From Xestospongia bergquistia (taxonomy: Eukaryota; Porifera; Demospongiae; Haplosclerida; Petrosiidae), in contig OZ014411.1 in assembly GCA_963965975.1 (NCBI GenBank), positions 19,062,446-19,126,445 on the forward strand: 64,000 bases of DNA. Reading direction: 5' to 3'. Both the position numbers and the translations under genes were made by a program. Within the stretch, counting starts at the first letter, position 1. The number at the start of each line of letters is the position of its first letter. The notes beneath the pieces are model-generated. The model was given only the letters and a program-made list of their open reading frames with translations, had not been told where the DNA came from and searched no databases. Positions 34,744 through 47,048 of the stretch are shown here, one piece after another.

Positions 34744-35317
34744 ATGAGTCTTAGTGAAGTTAAAGATATTACCAAAACTTTAGATAACATTGCTGTACTT
34801 CTAAACAAGATGGAGAAGCAGTTCAATGCCTTAGACTTCAGCAATGACAAGACAACTTCGTTTATTACAGATGCCCTGAGAAGACTCAATAACATGATAC
34901 TAAACTGGCAAGAACAATGGAGTGCAGCCATGATTAATAATGTTGACTTAGGCACTGTAACTGTTTATGAAGGCAACATTTTTAAACCACAAAGTATACC
35001 AGTAACACAATTACTTCACTCTGTATTATCAGATGTGCACCAAGTAAGCTTTATAATTTAATTGTTCAAATAAATTTATAATACTTCTTTGATTTTAGAT
35101 TTTGGCTGAAACTGAAGAAGCCCTACCTGAAAATCTTTATATACAAGTGTTAGAAAAAGTCACCAACGTCATACTGATCTCTACACACCTCCATGAAATG
35201 AAGAGTAAAGGACAACTAAGAGATTGTGTTTTTCCTTGTGACCAAGACAAGGAAACTTTGAAAGACATTAGTCAGTCATTACTATTATATCAAGGATTAC
35301 AAATCAGTTGTCAATGA
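34744..35317 (+). CDS. Array family protein, forward copy F2
   Basis: Exon 1 is 34744-35043 (100 codons) and exon 2 is 35099-35317, with a 55-nt intron in phase 0; 172 residues. Almost identical to F1 and F3, with differences such as DITKTLDN and SNDKTTSF in exon 1 and VILISTHLHEMKSKGQLRDC in exon 2. Exon 2 is nearly the same as in F3, 6.5 kb away, because both lie in a duplicated block of about 3 kb. A TATA box (tattataaaag) lies near 34639. Confidence 0.75.
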
Positions 35318-36379
35318 AATTATAACATACATAAATATATTATATATTTTTATATATGCATTATACATACATGACAATTTTGTTGCTTATATCGTTTGTT
35401 TCTTCATTATTTTAAAGTCAACAAGACCATTCCAAATTATGAAATAGTGGTGGTATTTATTATAAAACTAAAGAGAAAGTCATCAACATGCATTGTGCAT
35501 GATCATTGATTGTCAGTCTCTGACTTGTACATGACCTATATAATTATATTACATGTCATTCTATCATCTCATTCTAGACCTACATGCTAATTTGAGTTAA
35601 CTTTGTGTCCTAGCTAAGAGAAAGTTTTTGGATTGTTTAAAGCAACAGTAACGCATATTAAATCTATATAGTTTGATGATCTTCAAGACAAAAAAGGATT
35701 TTGATTATCATTTGAACAAATAACGTTAACCTAAGTGGTCCTTTATGACAAAAGTTCACATTATATACCCTGTATATGATGTGAACTTTTTTGATCCTTA
35801 TTTATGATGTTTATAGTCTAGCTGAACTCACACATCCTACAATGTCATGATATTATGTATTCTATATGTCTTATATCCTCAGTATTACTTCATTTAGTTA
35901 CACTTTATTATATACTGATAAGAATGATAAAAGATGAATCTTTGTTGTACTGTAGAAGGATGATAATAATTACTTTATACCAAACAAGAATGCTTATAGT
36001 CACTGAATACACTCATTATAATAATTGGCAATAGTCCATATATCAATTGTTTGCTTAGACCACTCAGGAAATATAATTTAAGTATCATCCTGAAGACTAC
36101 TCAACACGATTAATGTCTTACCTTTAGCCATTTATACCTATAATGTCATGAGTTATGCTACTGTGAAATAAGAGCAATTGTGATATCTTCATTTTAAAGA
36201 AGCTGGGTAAATTCTAGCTCTTATCTCTCATACAATTTTAAACATTAGCTATGTGATACTATCACACAATAATTAATAAACTAGACATCATTACTATTAA
36301 AAAAATAATATACAAGGGGATGATAGTGTATACAACAAAATATTTGATTAAACAATACATCCAATTAAATTATAAATTT
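35318..36379. other. Array spacer with conserved hairpin
   Basis: Contains the palindrome gttcacattatata / tatatgatgtgaac at about 35753-35787, conserved at three other places in the array. No gene seen. Confidence 0.5.
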
Positions 36380-36958
36380 CTATGTTCTTTGACAAGCATA
36401 CAGTGACTTCTTGATATCTTCAAGAAATACCTCGTTCATCTCACTAGGAAATGTACAGTTCCTTAACTGATCTTTCTTTTTCATTTCACACAAATGATAT
36501 GATATAGCAACTACATCTACTATATTTTGAGTGATTTGCATAGTGTCTGGATTACAAGATGTCAGTTCCTTTGTTTCAACCAATATCTGCATAATAAAAT
36601 TTAAAAAATTGTTATCAACAGCTATGGTATAATAATACCACCAATACAATAAGATGCTACTTACTTTATATATATCTGACAGTACATGATGTAGCAGCTG
36701 TGATACAGGTATGCATTGAGGTTTAAAAATACTGCCATTGTAAACTGTTATGGTACCCAAGTCAATCTTGCTCTCATCAATGCTACTCCACTGCTGTTCC
36801 CAGTCCTGTATTATCGAAATCAGTTTCTTTGTGGTATCTGACATCAACAAGAATATCTTGCTGCTGTTAGTGACATCTTGCAATGATAAGGTAGTAAACT
36901 GCTCCAGTAGACTGTTTAAAACAACAGTAATGCTGTTAAACGTATTGGTGATCTCCAT
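36380..36958 (-). CDS. Array family protein, reverse copy R2
   Basis: Exon 1 is 36665-36958 and exon 2 is 36380-36586, with a 78-nt intron in phase 0; 166 residues. The start MEITNTFNSI is chosen by homology to R1 and R3. The frame stays open upstream for 43 codons (to 37087), but that part matches untranslated flank in R1 and R3, which have stops there. Core KIDLGTITVYNGSIFKPQCI; exon 2 ILVETKELTSCNPDTMQITQ, then YHLCEMKKKDQLRNCTFPSE. No signal peptide. Unknown function; the same intron-retention possibility as R1. Confidence 0.75.
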   Translation of the reverse strand: MEITNTFNSITVVLNSLLEQFTTLSLQDVTNSSKIFLLMSDTTKKLISIIQDWEQQWSSIDESKIDLGTITVYNGSIFKPQCIPVSQLLHHVLSDIYKVSSILLYWWYYYTIAVDNNFLNFIMQILVETKELTSCNPDTMQITQNIVDVVAISYHLCEMKKKDQLRNCTFPSEMNEVFLEDIKKSLYACQRT

Positions 36959-37428
36959 GACTAAATAACAATTATAATTCATCACTTGAACAAATAGAGT
37001 TTTTTTATAACAGAAGTTCATATTGAATATCCTGTAATGTAACCTCACACTAGACCCCTTCCATGTGTACATCCTGCATTTGTACATGATGTTATATACT
37101 TTATGTGTTATAATTTATTTGAGCGTAATACATCCTGTAAGTACTCAACACAACTAACGTCTTCCCTTTAATATCTTGCCTTACCCATAATGTCATGAAT
37201 TATGCTACTGTGAAATAACAGCTGTTGCAATATCTTAACTTAAACATAACTGTATAGACACTAGCTTTCATCTCTCATACAGTTTTAAACATTAGCCATG
37301 CTATTCCATTACTTCAATACATACATCATATGAACTACTACATTATAATTTTATCGTTTTAATTGTTTTTATTGTTCATATTTTCTATTGTCATAATTAT
37401 GAGCTGATTCAATCAACTTTGATTTTAG

Positions 37429-37659
37429 ATTTTGGCTGAAACTGAAGAAGTCCCACCTGAAAATCTTCATACACTGATACACAAGTGTTAGAAAAAGTTA
37501 CCAACAAACATCATAATGATCTCTATTTACCTCTTTGAAATGAAGAGCAAAAGACAACTAAAGCATTGTGTTTTTCCTTGTGACCAAGACAAGGAAACAT
37601 TAAAAGACATTAACCAGTCATTACTATCATATCAGGGATTACAAATTTATTGTCAATAA
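37429..37659 (+). pseudogene. Array family relic, exon 2 only
   Basis: The acceptor (ttttgattttag) and full exon 2 are recognisable (ILAETEEVPPENLHT... to the end at TAA). Small insertions (tacactgataca and ccaacaaacatc) break the frame, and no exon 1 lies upstream. A decayed forward copy joined to reverse-copy 5' flank. Confidence 0.75.
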
Positions 37660-37957
37660 AATTATAACATACTTACATATTATTATACTGTATTACCACA
37701 TACATTATACATACATAATAATATTATTGTTTTAATTGTTTTTACTGTTCATTTCTTCATCAACAATTGCAAGTCCATTTTAAACTATGTAATAGTGGTG
37801 GTATTTATTATAAAACTAAAGGGAAAGGCATGAACATGCATTGTGCATGATCATTTATTATCAGACTGGCTTATTCATTACTTATATAGTTATATTACGT
37901 ATCATTCTATCATCTTGTCTCTAGACCCACACGCTAACTTGAGTTGACTTTTGTGTC

Positions 37958-38080
37958 CTAGCTAATCAATGTGACATGGATGTTGAAATCTAGGCCAGGA
38001 AACTGCTTCTCCATCTTGTTTAGAAGTACAGTGATGTTATCTAAAGTATTGGTAATATCTTGAACTTCACTAAGACTCAT
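37958..38080 (-). pseudogene. Array family relic, exon 1 start
   Basis: Starts MSLSEVQDITNTLDNITVLL on the minus strand. After about 35 family codons it runs into unrelated sequence and stops (HVTLIS then TAG), giving a 40-codon frame. It is a forward-type exon 1 in inverted orientation. The same truncated form appears at 33.5 kb and in longer form at 39.9-40.1 kb. Confidence 0.7.
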
Positions 38081-38398
38081 TTTTTTCTTGAATCATATTT
38101 TTGACTACAGTTAGTACTTGCATACATAAACTCTACATTATAACAAGTTGTTGTTACTAACTACATTACTCCACTTTCTTCCTATGTTGCACCATAGGTT
38201 AACCTAACATCCTGCGCTTCAGTTAAGATCAAAGCCACCTCCACCTTTTTAATTAAATTCATTTGGTGTAATTACATCCTGTAAGTACACCAGACCAATT
38301 AACGTTTTATCTTATCTTACCCATAATATCATGCATTATGCTACTGTGAAATAACAGCTGTTGCAATATCTTAACTTAAACATAACTGTATAGACACT

Positions 38399-38512
38399 AG
38401 CAAAGGACAACTAAGCAATTGTGTTTTTCCTTGTGACCAAGACAAGGAAACATTAAAAGACATTAACCAGTCATTACTATCATATCAGGGATTACAAATT
38501 TGTTGTCAATGA
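38399..38512 (+). pseudogene. Array family relic, end of exon 2
   Basis: The last 37 codons of exon 2 (SKGQLSNCVFPCDQDKETLK... to TGA) plus the usual 3' flank, joined at 38398 to upstream-type spacer. The rest of the gene is deleted. Confidence 0.75.
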
Positions 38513-39919
38513 AATTATAACATACTTACACATATACTGTATAACCGTGTACAATATACATACATAATAATATTATTGTTTTAATTGTTTTTACTGTTCA
38601 TTTCTTCATTATTTTGAAGTCAACAAGTCCATTTTAAATTATGTAATAGTGGTGGTATTTATTATAAAACTAAAGGGAAAGGCATGAACATGCATTGCAC
38701 ATGATCATTTATTATTAGACTGGCTTATTTTATTACTTATATAATTATATTACATATCATTCTATCATCTTGTCTCTAGACCCACACGCTAACTTGAGTT
38801 GACTTTTGTGTCCTAGCTATAGCTAATCAATGTGACATGGATGTTGAAAGATATTGTGTTTGTCACCATTAGTTGAATTACTGATGAGAAAATAAATCTC
38901 ATGTATACACAATATATATAATTACATTGAGAGTATCATAACTGCTTTTACCCAAAACCACATGCATGCAAGATCACATGTTCAGTCATGCCACAGAGAA
39001 AATATTTGGATTGTTTAAAACAACAGTAAATCTGTTAAATCTATTGGTAATTTTCATGACTAAAAAGGAATTTCTATTTATCACTTGAACAAATAGCACA
39101 AGGGCTCTCTTATGACAAAAGTTCACATTATATACCCTGTTTATAATGTGAACTTCTTTTGATCCTTATGATGTTTATAGTCTAGCTGAACTCAAACATC
39201 CTACAATGTCATGATATCATGTATTCTATAATTATGTGTTATACCCTTGGCCTCAGTATTACTTTATTTATATAATACTGATAAGACTGAATCCTGGTAG
39301 AAGGATGATACTAATTACTTTATGGCGCAGGAATGTACCCCGGAAGTGACGTCACGTTTCATTAGTGAATATTAAATACCTTTGTGAAAAGGTCTATTAA
39401 ATTCAAGTATCATCCTGAAGACTCAACAGAATTAACGTCTTACCTATACTGTGTGAAATAAGCTATGAGCTGATTCAATTAACTTGTTAATATTCACTGT
39501 TATAAATAGAATGGTTGATTTAACAAAGTCATGCATTGTTTTTAGCTATATTGAAACAGCACAAATAACTTCTATAACAAAGTGACCCATACATCTGATA
39601 TTGACGTATGAAAATTGATTAGTTGTGTGAACAAGAGCAGCTAGTTCAGTGTCTTTAGGATTGCATACTACTTCTGATTAGTTAAGCAACATTAATTTGG
39701 GGAACATGTGTATGCAATGACTTAATCAAATAATCAATAGACATTAAACATATATAAGAGAAGCTATGCAATATTGGTACTTAACTGTAACTAGTGGGCA
39801 CATGGTCAAAATTACCACCTACTCTCAGTATTCCCACATATATATATATAGACAAACAAAATAGAAGTTCATATTCAGAGCAATTCAAATAATAGTAAAC
39901 AGATACATACTCAATATAA
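38513..39919. other. Array spacer; hairpin and ETS/CRE site
   Basis: Holds another copy of the gttcacattatata hairpin (about 39120-39154) and the compact sequence ccggaagtgacgtcac at 39340-39355, described under findings. No gene seen. Confidence 0.5.
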
Positions 39920-40141
39920 TTAGAGAATGGTTAAGCCTATATATGGGTGCAAGCTATTCGTAATTATACGAAGAGTTGAGATGTGAGACCTTATTCTCTG
40001 AAGTATAATACTATTATAAATAGAAGATGTTGTCTTGTTATTGCTCAAATCTAGGGCAGGAAAATGGTTCTCTATCTTGTTTAGAAGTACAGTGATGTTA
40101 TCTAAAGTATTGGTAATATCTTGAACTTCACTAAGACTCAT
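39920..40141 (-). pseudogene. Array family relic, truncated exon 1
   Basis: MSLSEVQDITNTLDNITVLL then NKIENHFPALDLSNNKTTSS; after that the frame leaves the family sequence and ends 27 codons later. No core motif and no exon 2 are attached. If expressed it would make a 73-residue peptide containing only the first helix. Confidence 0.65.
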
Positions 40142-41156
40142 TTTTTTCTTGAATCATATTTTTGACTACAGCTAGTACTTGCATACATAAACTCTACATT
40201 ATAACAAGTTGTTGTTACTAACTACATTACTCCACTTTCTTCCTATGTTGCACCATAGGTTAACCTAACATCCTGCGCTTCAGTTAAGATCAAAGCCACC
40301 TCCACCTTTTTAATTAAATTCATTTGGTGTAATTACATCCTGTAAGTACACCAGACCAATTAATTAACGTTTTATCTTATCTTACCCATAATATCATGCA
40401 TTATGCTACTGTGAAATAACAGCTGTTGCAATATCTTAACTTAAACATAACTGTATAGACACTAGCTTCATCTCTCATACAGTTTTAAACATTGGCCATG
40501 CTATTCAATTACTGCAATACATACACCATATGAACTACTATATTATTGTCATAATTATGAGCTTAACTTGTTAATGTTCACTGTTAAATAGACTGGTTGC
40601 TTTAACAAAGTCATGTATTCTTTTTATCTACATTGAGATAGCACAAATAACTTCCATAATGAAGTGAGCCAAATATATAATATAGCATTTTGACACATAA
40701 AAATAGATTAGTTGTGTGAACAAGAGCAGCTAGTTCTGTGTGTCTTTAGGATTGCATATTCTGATTAGTTAAGCAAAATGAATTTCATGGATACTAGCTA
40801 AGGAAGATGTGTATACAATGACTAAGAAAATAATCAATAGACATTAACCTATACAAGAGTAATATTGATACTTAAAATATAACTATATAGTAGGCATATT
40901 GTCAAACTTCCATCTACTCTAGTATTCCCATATATACATAAACAAAATTGAAGCTGATATTTAGAGCAATTCAAATGAAACTAGACAAATACATACTCAA
41001 TATAATAACGTAAAACATAGTTGATATACTAACAGGATGTAGGTCGCTCTAATAAATTTAATTTAAAAGGTAAGGTCACAAAAGTGCAGGATATTAGGTT
41101 TACCTGTGATGAAACCACAACGGCAGGAAGTCGACAAATGTAATTAGTTTTCGTGA
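40142..41156. other. Array spacer, upstream block of F3
   Basis: 40142-40440 repeats 38081-38400, and 40450-41156 repeats 33960-34640, nearly base for base over long stretches. No gene seen. Confidence 0.6.
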
Positions 41157-41259
41157 TATTATAAAAGTAACTTGTTTATGATGTAGAGTTTAGTTAAACC
41201 ATTACACACAAATATCTCTCGAGTACTGACTGTAGTCAAAAGTTGATTCAAAAAACAAA

Positions 41260-41833
41260 ATGAGTCTTAGTGAAGTTAAAGATATTGCCAACACTTTAGA
41301 TAACATTGCTGTACTTCTAAACAAGATGGAGAAGCAGTTCAATGCCTTAGACTTCAGCAATAACAAGACAACCTCTTTTATTTCAGATGCCCTGAAAAGA
41401 CTCAATAACATGATACTAAACTGGCAAGAACAATGGAGTGCAGCCATGATTAATAATGTTGACTTAGGTACTGTAACTGTTTATGAAGGCAACATTTTTA
41501 AACCACAAAATTTACCAGTAACACAATTACTTCACTTTGTATTATCAGATGTACATCAAGTAAGCTTTATAATTTAATTGTTCAAATAAATTTATAATAC
41601 TTCTTTGATTTTAGATTTTGGCTGAAACTGAAGAAACCCTACCTGAAAATCTTTATATACAAGTGTTAGAAAAAGTCACCAACGTCATACTGATCTCTAC
41701 ACACCTCCATGAAATGAAGAGTAAAGGACAACTAAGAGATTATGTTTTTCCTTGTGACCAAGACAAGGAAACTTTGAAAGACATTAGTCAGTCATTACTA
41801 TTATATCAAGGATTACAAATCAGTTGTCAATGA
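41260..41833 (+). CDS. Array family protein, forward copy F3
   Basis: Exon 1 is 41260-41559 and exon 2 is 41615-41833, with a 55-nt intron in phase 0; 172 residues. It differs from F2 mainly by ISDALKRL, NLPVTQLLHF and RDYVFPC, where a Cys codon present in all other forward copies is Tyr. TATA box near 41157. Part of the duplicated block shared with F2. Confidence 0.75.
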
Positions 41834-42905
41834 AATTATAACATACATAAATATATTATATATTTTTATATATGCATTATACATACATGACAATTTTGTT
41901 GCTTATATTGTTTGTTTCTTCATTATTTTAAAGTCAACAAGACCATTCCAAATTATGAAATAGTGGTGGTATTTATTATAAAACTAAAGAGAAAGGCATG
42001 CATCAACATGCATTGTGCATGATCATTGATTGTCAGTCTCTGACTTGTACATGACCTATATAATTATATTACATGTCATTCTATCATCTCATTCTAGACC
42101 TACATGCTAATTTGAGTTGACTTTGTGTCCTAGCTAAGAGAAACTTTTCGGATTGTTTAAAGCAACAGTAACGTATATTAAATCTGTATATATTGATGAT
42201 CTTCATGACTAAAAAAGGATTTTGATTTATCATTTGAAATAATAACGTTAACCTAAGTGGTCCTTTATGACAAAAGTTCACATTATATACCCTGTATATA
42301 GTGTAAACTTTTTTTGATCCTTATTTATGATGTTTATAGTCTAGCTGAACTCACACATCCTACAATGTCATGATATTATGTATTCTATATGTCTTATATC
42401 CTCAGTATTACTTTATTTAGTTACACTTTATTATACTGATAAGACTGATAAAAGATGAATCCTTGTTGTACATAGAAGGATGATAATAATTACTTTATGC
42501 CAAACAAGAATGCTTATAGTCACTGAATACACTCATTATAATAATTGGCAATAGTCCATATATCAATTGTTTGCTTAGACCACTCAGGAAATATAATTTA
42601 AGTATCATCCTGAAGACTACTCAACACGATTAATGTCTTACCTTTAGCCATTTATACCTATAATGTCATGAGTTATGCTACTGTGAAATAAGAGCAATTG
42701 TGATATCTTCATTTTAAAGAAGCTGGGTAAATTCTAGCTCTTATCTCTCATACAATTTTAAACATTAGCTATGTGATACTATCACACAATTAATAAACTA
42801 GACGTCATTATATTTAAAAAAATAACATGCAAGGGGATGATATACAAGTAAGTGTATACAACAAAATATTTGATTAAACAATACATCCAATTAAATTATA
42901 AATTT
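41834..42905. other. Array spacer with conserved hairpin
   Basis: A near-identical copy of 35318-36379, including the gttcacattatata hairpin (about 42276-42310). Here the right arm has changed (gtgtaaact), so pairing is weaker. No gene seen. Confidence 0.55.
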
Positions 42906-43484
42906 CTATGTTCTTTGACAAGCATACAGTGACTTCTTGATATCTTCAAGAAATACCAGGTTCATCTCACTAAGAAATGTACAGTTCCCTAACTGATCTT
43001 TCTTCTTCATTTCACACAAATAATATGATATAGCAACTACATCTGCTATATTTTGAGTGATTTGCACAATGTTTGGATTACAAGATGTCAGTTCCTTTGT
43101 TTCAACCAATATCTGCATAATAAAATTTAAAACATTGGTATCAACAGTTATGGTATAATAATACCACCAATACAATAGGATGCTACTTACTTTATATATA
43201 TCTGACAGTACATGATGTAGCAGCTGTGATACAGGTATGCATTGAGGTTTAAAAATACTGCCATTGTAAACTGTTATGGTACCCAAGTCAATCTTGCTCT
43301 CAAAAATACTACTCCACTGCTGTTCCCAGTCCTGTATTATCGAAATCAGTTTCTTTGTGGTATCTGACATCAACAAGAACATCTTGCTGTTGTCAGTGAC
43401 ATCTTGCAATGATAAGGTAGTGAACTGCTCCAGTAGACTGTTTAAAACAACAGTAATGCTGTTAAAAGTATTGGTGATCTCCAT
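42906..43484 (-). CDS. Array family protein, reverse copy R3
   Basis: Exon 1 is 43191-43484 and exon 2 is 42906-43112, with a 78-nt intron in phase 0; 166 residues. Very close to R1 and R2 (core KIDLGTITVYNGSIFKPQCI). It differs at YYLCEMKKKDQLGNCTFLSE, where the otherwise conserved Arg and Pro of QLRNC-FP are Gly and Leu. Function unknown. Confidence 0.75.
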   Translation of the reverse strand: MEITNTFNSITVVLNSLLEQFTTLSLQDVTDNSKMFLLMSDTTKKLISIIQDWEQQWSSIFESKIDLGTITVYNGSIFKPQCIPVSQLLHHVLSDIYKVSSILLYWWYYYTITVDTNVLNFIMQILVETKELTSCNPNIVQITQNIADVVAISYYLCEMKKKDQLGNCTFLSEMNLVFLEDIKKSLYACQRT

Positions 43485-44559
43485 GACTAAATAACAATTT
43501 TAATTCATCACTTGAACAAATAGAGTTCTTTTATAACAGAAGTTCATATTGAATATCCTGTAATGTAACCTCACAGTGGACCACTTCTATGTGTACATTC
43601 TGCATTGTCATGATGTTATATACTTTATGTGTTATATTACTTTATTTAATTACACTTTATTATTGTAATGATTAGACTGATACAATTAAATGAATGAACT
43701 TTGTTGTAGGAAGGATGGTAATAATTATTTTATGCCATAAATGCTTCTAGTCAATACATTGGGCTAGTCACTTTAATTGTTTCCTCAGACAACTCAGGAA
43801 GTAGTATCACATTAAGACAAACAAAATTAACATCTTTCCTTTATCCATAATGTTATGAATTATGCTATTGTGAAATAACAGCTGTATACGTTGCAATATC
43901 TTAACTTAAACATAACTGTATAGGCACTAGCTTTCATCTCTTATACAGTTTTAGACATTAGCCATGCTATTCAATTACTTCAATACATACATCATACAAA
44001 CAACTACATTATAATTTTATTGTTTTAATTGTTTTTATTTTTCATTTCTAATTGTCATAATTATGAGCTGATTCAGTCAACTTGCATTGTTAAATGGACT
44101 GGTTGCTTAAAAACGTCATGCATTATTTTTAGCTATATTGAAATAGCACAAATAACTTCTATAGCAAAGTGACCCATAGATCTGATATTGATGTGTAAAA
44201 ATTGATTAGTTGTGTGAACAAGAGCAGCTATAGTTCAGTGTCTTTAGGATTGCATACTAATTTATGATCATACCAGTTTAACTTCTGATTAGTTAAACAA
44301 AATGAATTTCATGGATACTAGCTAGGGAACATGACAGCAACATGTGTATACAATGACTAATAAAATAATCAATAGACATTAGCCTATACAAGAGTAGCTG
44401 GGATATTGGTACTTAACTGTAAGTGGTCAAAATTACCATCTACTCTCAGTATTCCCATGTATACACAAACAAAATTGAAGTTCATATTCAGAGCAATTCA
44501 AATGAGATGTATACTCAATATAACCTCTATAATATAATAATGTGAAACATACATACAGA
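43485..44559. other. Array spacer, upstream block of F4
   Basis: No gene. Repeats the common upstream block (taaacattagccatgc... at about 43945 onward). It ends with the CRE-containing promoter module that starts at 44560. Confidence 0.5.
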
Positions 44560-44677
44560 TGACGTCAATCTATTTAATTTAAAAAGGTGGGGTTAATGTG
44601 TGATGTCACTGAGCACAGGATGCTAGGTTAAATGACCCGAACAGGAAAATAGTGTGTTATTAATTACTAGTGTTATA
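44560..44677 (+). promoter_or_regulatory. CRE and TATA promoter module of copy F4
   Basis: TGACGTCA at 44560-44567, then aaaaaggtggggttaatgtg, then gtgttataaaagcag with the TATA box near 44670. Same order and wording as the module in front of F1. Confidence 0.6.
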
Positions 44678-44760
44678 AAAGCAGATGTAGACTATAGTCA
44701 TAAAAAAGCCAAATATCTCTCGAGTACTGACTGTAGTCAAAACTTGATTCAAGAAACAAA

Positions 44761-45338
44761 ATGAGTCTTAGTGAAGTTAAAGATATTGCCAATACTTTAG
44801 ATAACATCACTGTACTTCTAAACGAGATGGAGAAGCAGTTCAATGCCTTAGACTTCAGCAATAACAAGACAACCCCTTCTATTACAGATGCCCTGAAAAG
44901 ACTCAATAACATGATACTAAACTGGCAAAAACAATGGAGTGCAGCCATGATTAATAATGTTGACTTAGGCACTGTAACTGTTTATGAAGGCAACATTTTT
45001 AAACCACAAAGTATACCAGTAACACAATTACTTTACTCTGTATTGTCAGATGTACATCAAGTAAGCTTTGTAATTTAATTGTTCAGATAAGTTTATAATG
45101 CTTTCTCTGATTTTAGATTTTGGCTGAAACTGAAGAAACCCTACCTGAAAATCTTCATACACAAGTGTTAGAAGAAAAAGTCACCAACATCATAATGATC
45201 TCTAGTTACCTCTTTGAAATGAAGAGCAAAGGACAACTAAGCAGTTGTGTTTTTCCTTGTGACCAAGACAAGGAAACATTAAAAGACATTAACCAGTCAT
45301 TACTATCATATCAGGGGTTACAAATTTGTTGTCAATGA
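44761..45338 (+). CDS. Array family protein, forward copy F4
   Basis: Exon 1 is 44761-45060 and exon 2 is 45117-45338, with a 56-nt intron in phase 0; 173 residues. One extra residue in exon 2 (VLEEKVTN, a 3-nt insertion). Variants include LLNEMEKQF and NWQKQWSAAM, each an acid/base swap in the helices. The core DLGTVTVYEGNIFKPQSIPV is unchanged. Confidence 0.75.
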
Positions 45339-46643
45339 AATTATAATATACTTACATATATACTGTATTACCACATACATTATACATACATAATAATATT
45401 ATTGTTTTAATTGTTTTTACTGTTCATTTCTTCATTACTTTGAAATCAACAATTGCAAGTCCATTTTAAATTACAAAATAGTGGTGGTATGAACATGCAT
45501 TGTGCATGATCATTCATTATCAGACTCTGGCTTATTCATTACTTATATAATTATATTACATATCATTCTATCATCTCGTCTCTAAGATCCACACGCTAAC
45601 TTGAATTGACTTTTGTGTCCTAGCTAATCAATGTGACATGGATGTTGAAAGATATTGTGTTTGTCATCATTAGTTGAATTACTGATGAGAAACATATCTC
45701 GTGTATACATATATATATATTGGGAATATCATAACTGCTTTACCCAAAACTACATGCATATGCAAGATCACGTGTAAATATTTGGATTATTTAAAACAAC
45801 AGCAATGCTGTTAAATCTATTGGTAATTTTCATGACTAAAAAGGAATTTTTATTTATCACTTGAACAAATAGCCCAAGGTCTCTCTTATGACAAAAGTTC
45901 ACATTATATACTTTGTATATAATGTAAACTTTTTTGATCCCTATGATGTTTATAATCTAGCTGAACTCACACATCCTACAATGTCATGATATTATGTATT
46001 CTATATGCATTATACCCTCAGTATTACTTTATTTAGTTACACTTTATTATACTGATAAGACTGATAAAAGATGAATCCTTGTTGTAGAAGGATGGTAAAT
46101 TACTTTATACCATAGATAGTGTGCTTCTAGTCAATATACTCATTATAATAATTGGGGTTAGCCTCATATCAATTGTTGCTCAGACTACTCAGGAAATTAG
46201 ATTTAAGTATCATCCTGAAGTCTGAGCAAATTAACTTATTAGTCCTTTCCCATAATGCCATGAGTTATACTACTATGAACAACAATTGATATGATATCTT
46301 AATTTAAAAGATTCAATTAACTTATAATGAAAGTATTAAACACAAAAAATACACAACAGTTACTTTACAGTTTTACTGTGGAATTGATAGTCCATGTAAT
46401 TAGACTAATGACCAATTGATGTGTATTAAAACAGATTGGTTGCATTAACAAGTATAGCTGAATGTTAACAAAACATATACATATTTGCTAAAGTCAGGTT
46501 AGTTAAGGAAACCAATTTCATGGATACATACATAATGACTAATTATTAATAGACATTGGTGGGCCACGCAAGAGTAAATTATCAGTCAATAGCTATAGCT
46601 TGTGGGCATATTGTCAAAATTATTATCTACTCTCAATATTCCC

Positions 46644-46674
<31 letters not shown>

Positions 46675-46930
46675 TATTAACAAACAAACCTGAGTTTCAT
46701 ATTCAGAAGAAAATAGACAAATCCTACAAAAGATCACACTTACTAAAAGGTGCATAAGGGTGAATGTGATGTGACCATGTGTACAGGATGTTAGGCAAGC
46801 AAATTGACCAAATTCTAATGAATATTATTATTATTTAATTAAAAGATGAGACAATCGTAGATGTGACATATGAGGCAATCGTAGATGTGACATTGTGTGG
46901 CAACCATGAATGGGCAGGAAGTTCTGTAAT
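45339..46930. other. Array spacer with hairpin and (TA)n run
   Basis: Contains the conserved hairpin (about 45897-45931) and a (TA)n microsatellite at 46643-46672. No gene seen. From about 46300 on the sequence is less similar to the other spacers. Confidence 0.5.
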
Positions 46931-47048
46931 GTGGTTAATTACTAATGCTATAAAAAAACTAGACAGGTAGAATATTGTTATACAAAGCCATCACACGTAA
47001 ATATCTCTCGAGGACTGACTGTATTCAAAACTTGATTCAAGAAACAAA

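Noticed and set aside
36959-37087. N-terminal extension of R2 (43 codons upstream of MEITNT)
   Set aside because: The matching sequence upstream of R1 and R3 is interrupted by stops, so the extension is open by chance and is untranslated flank.
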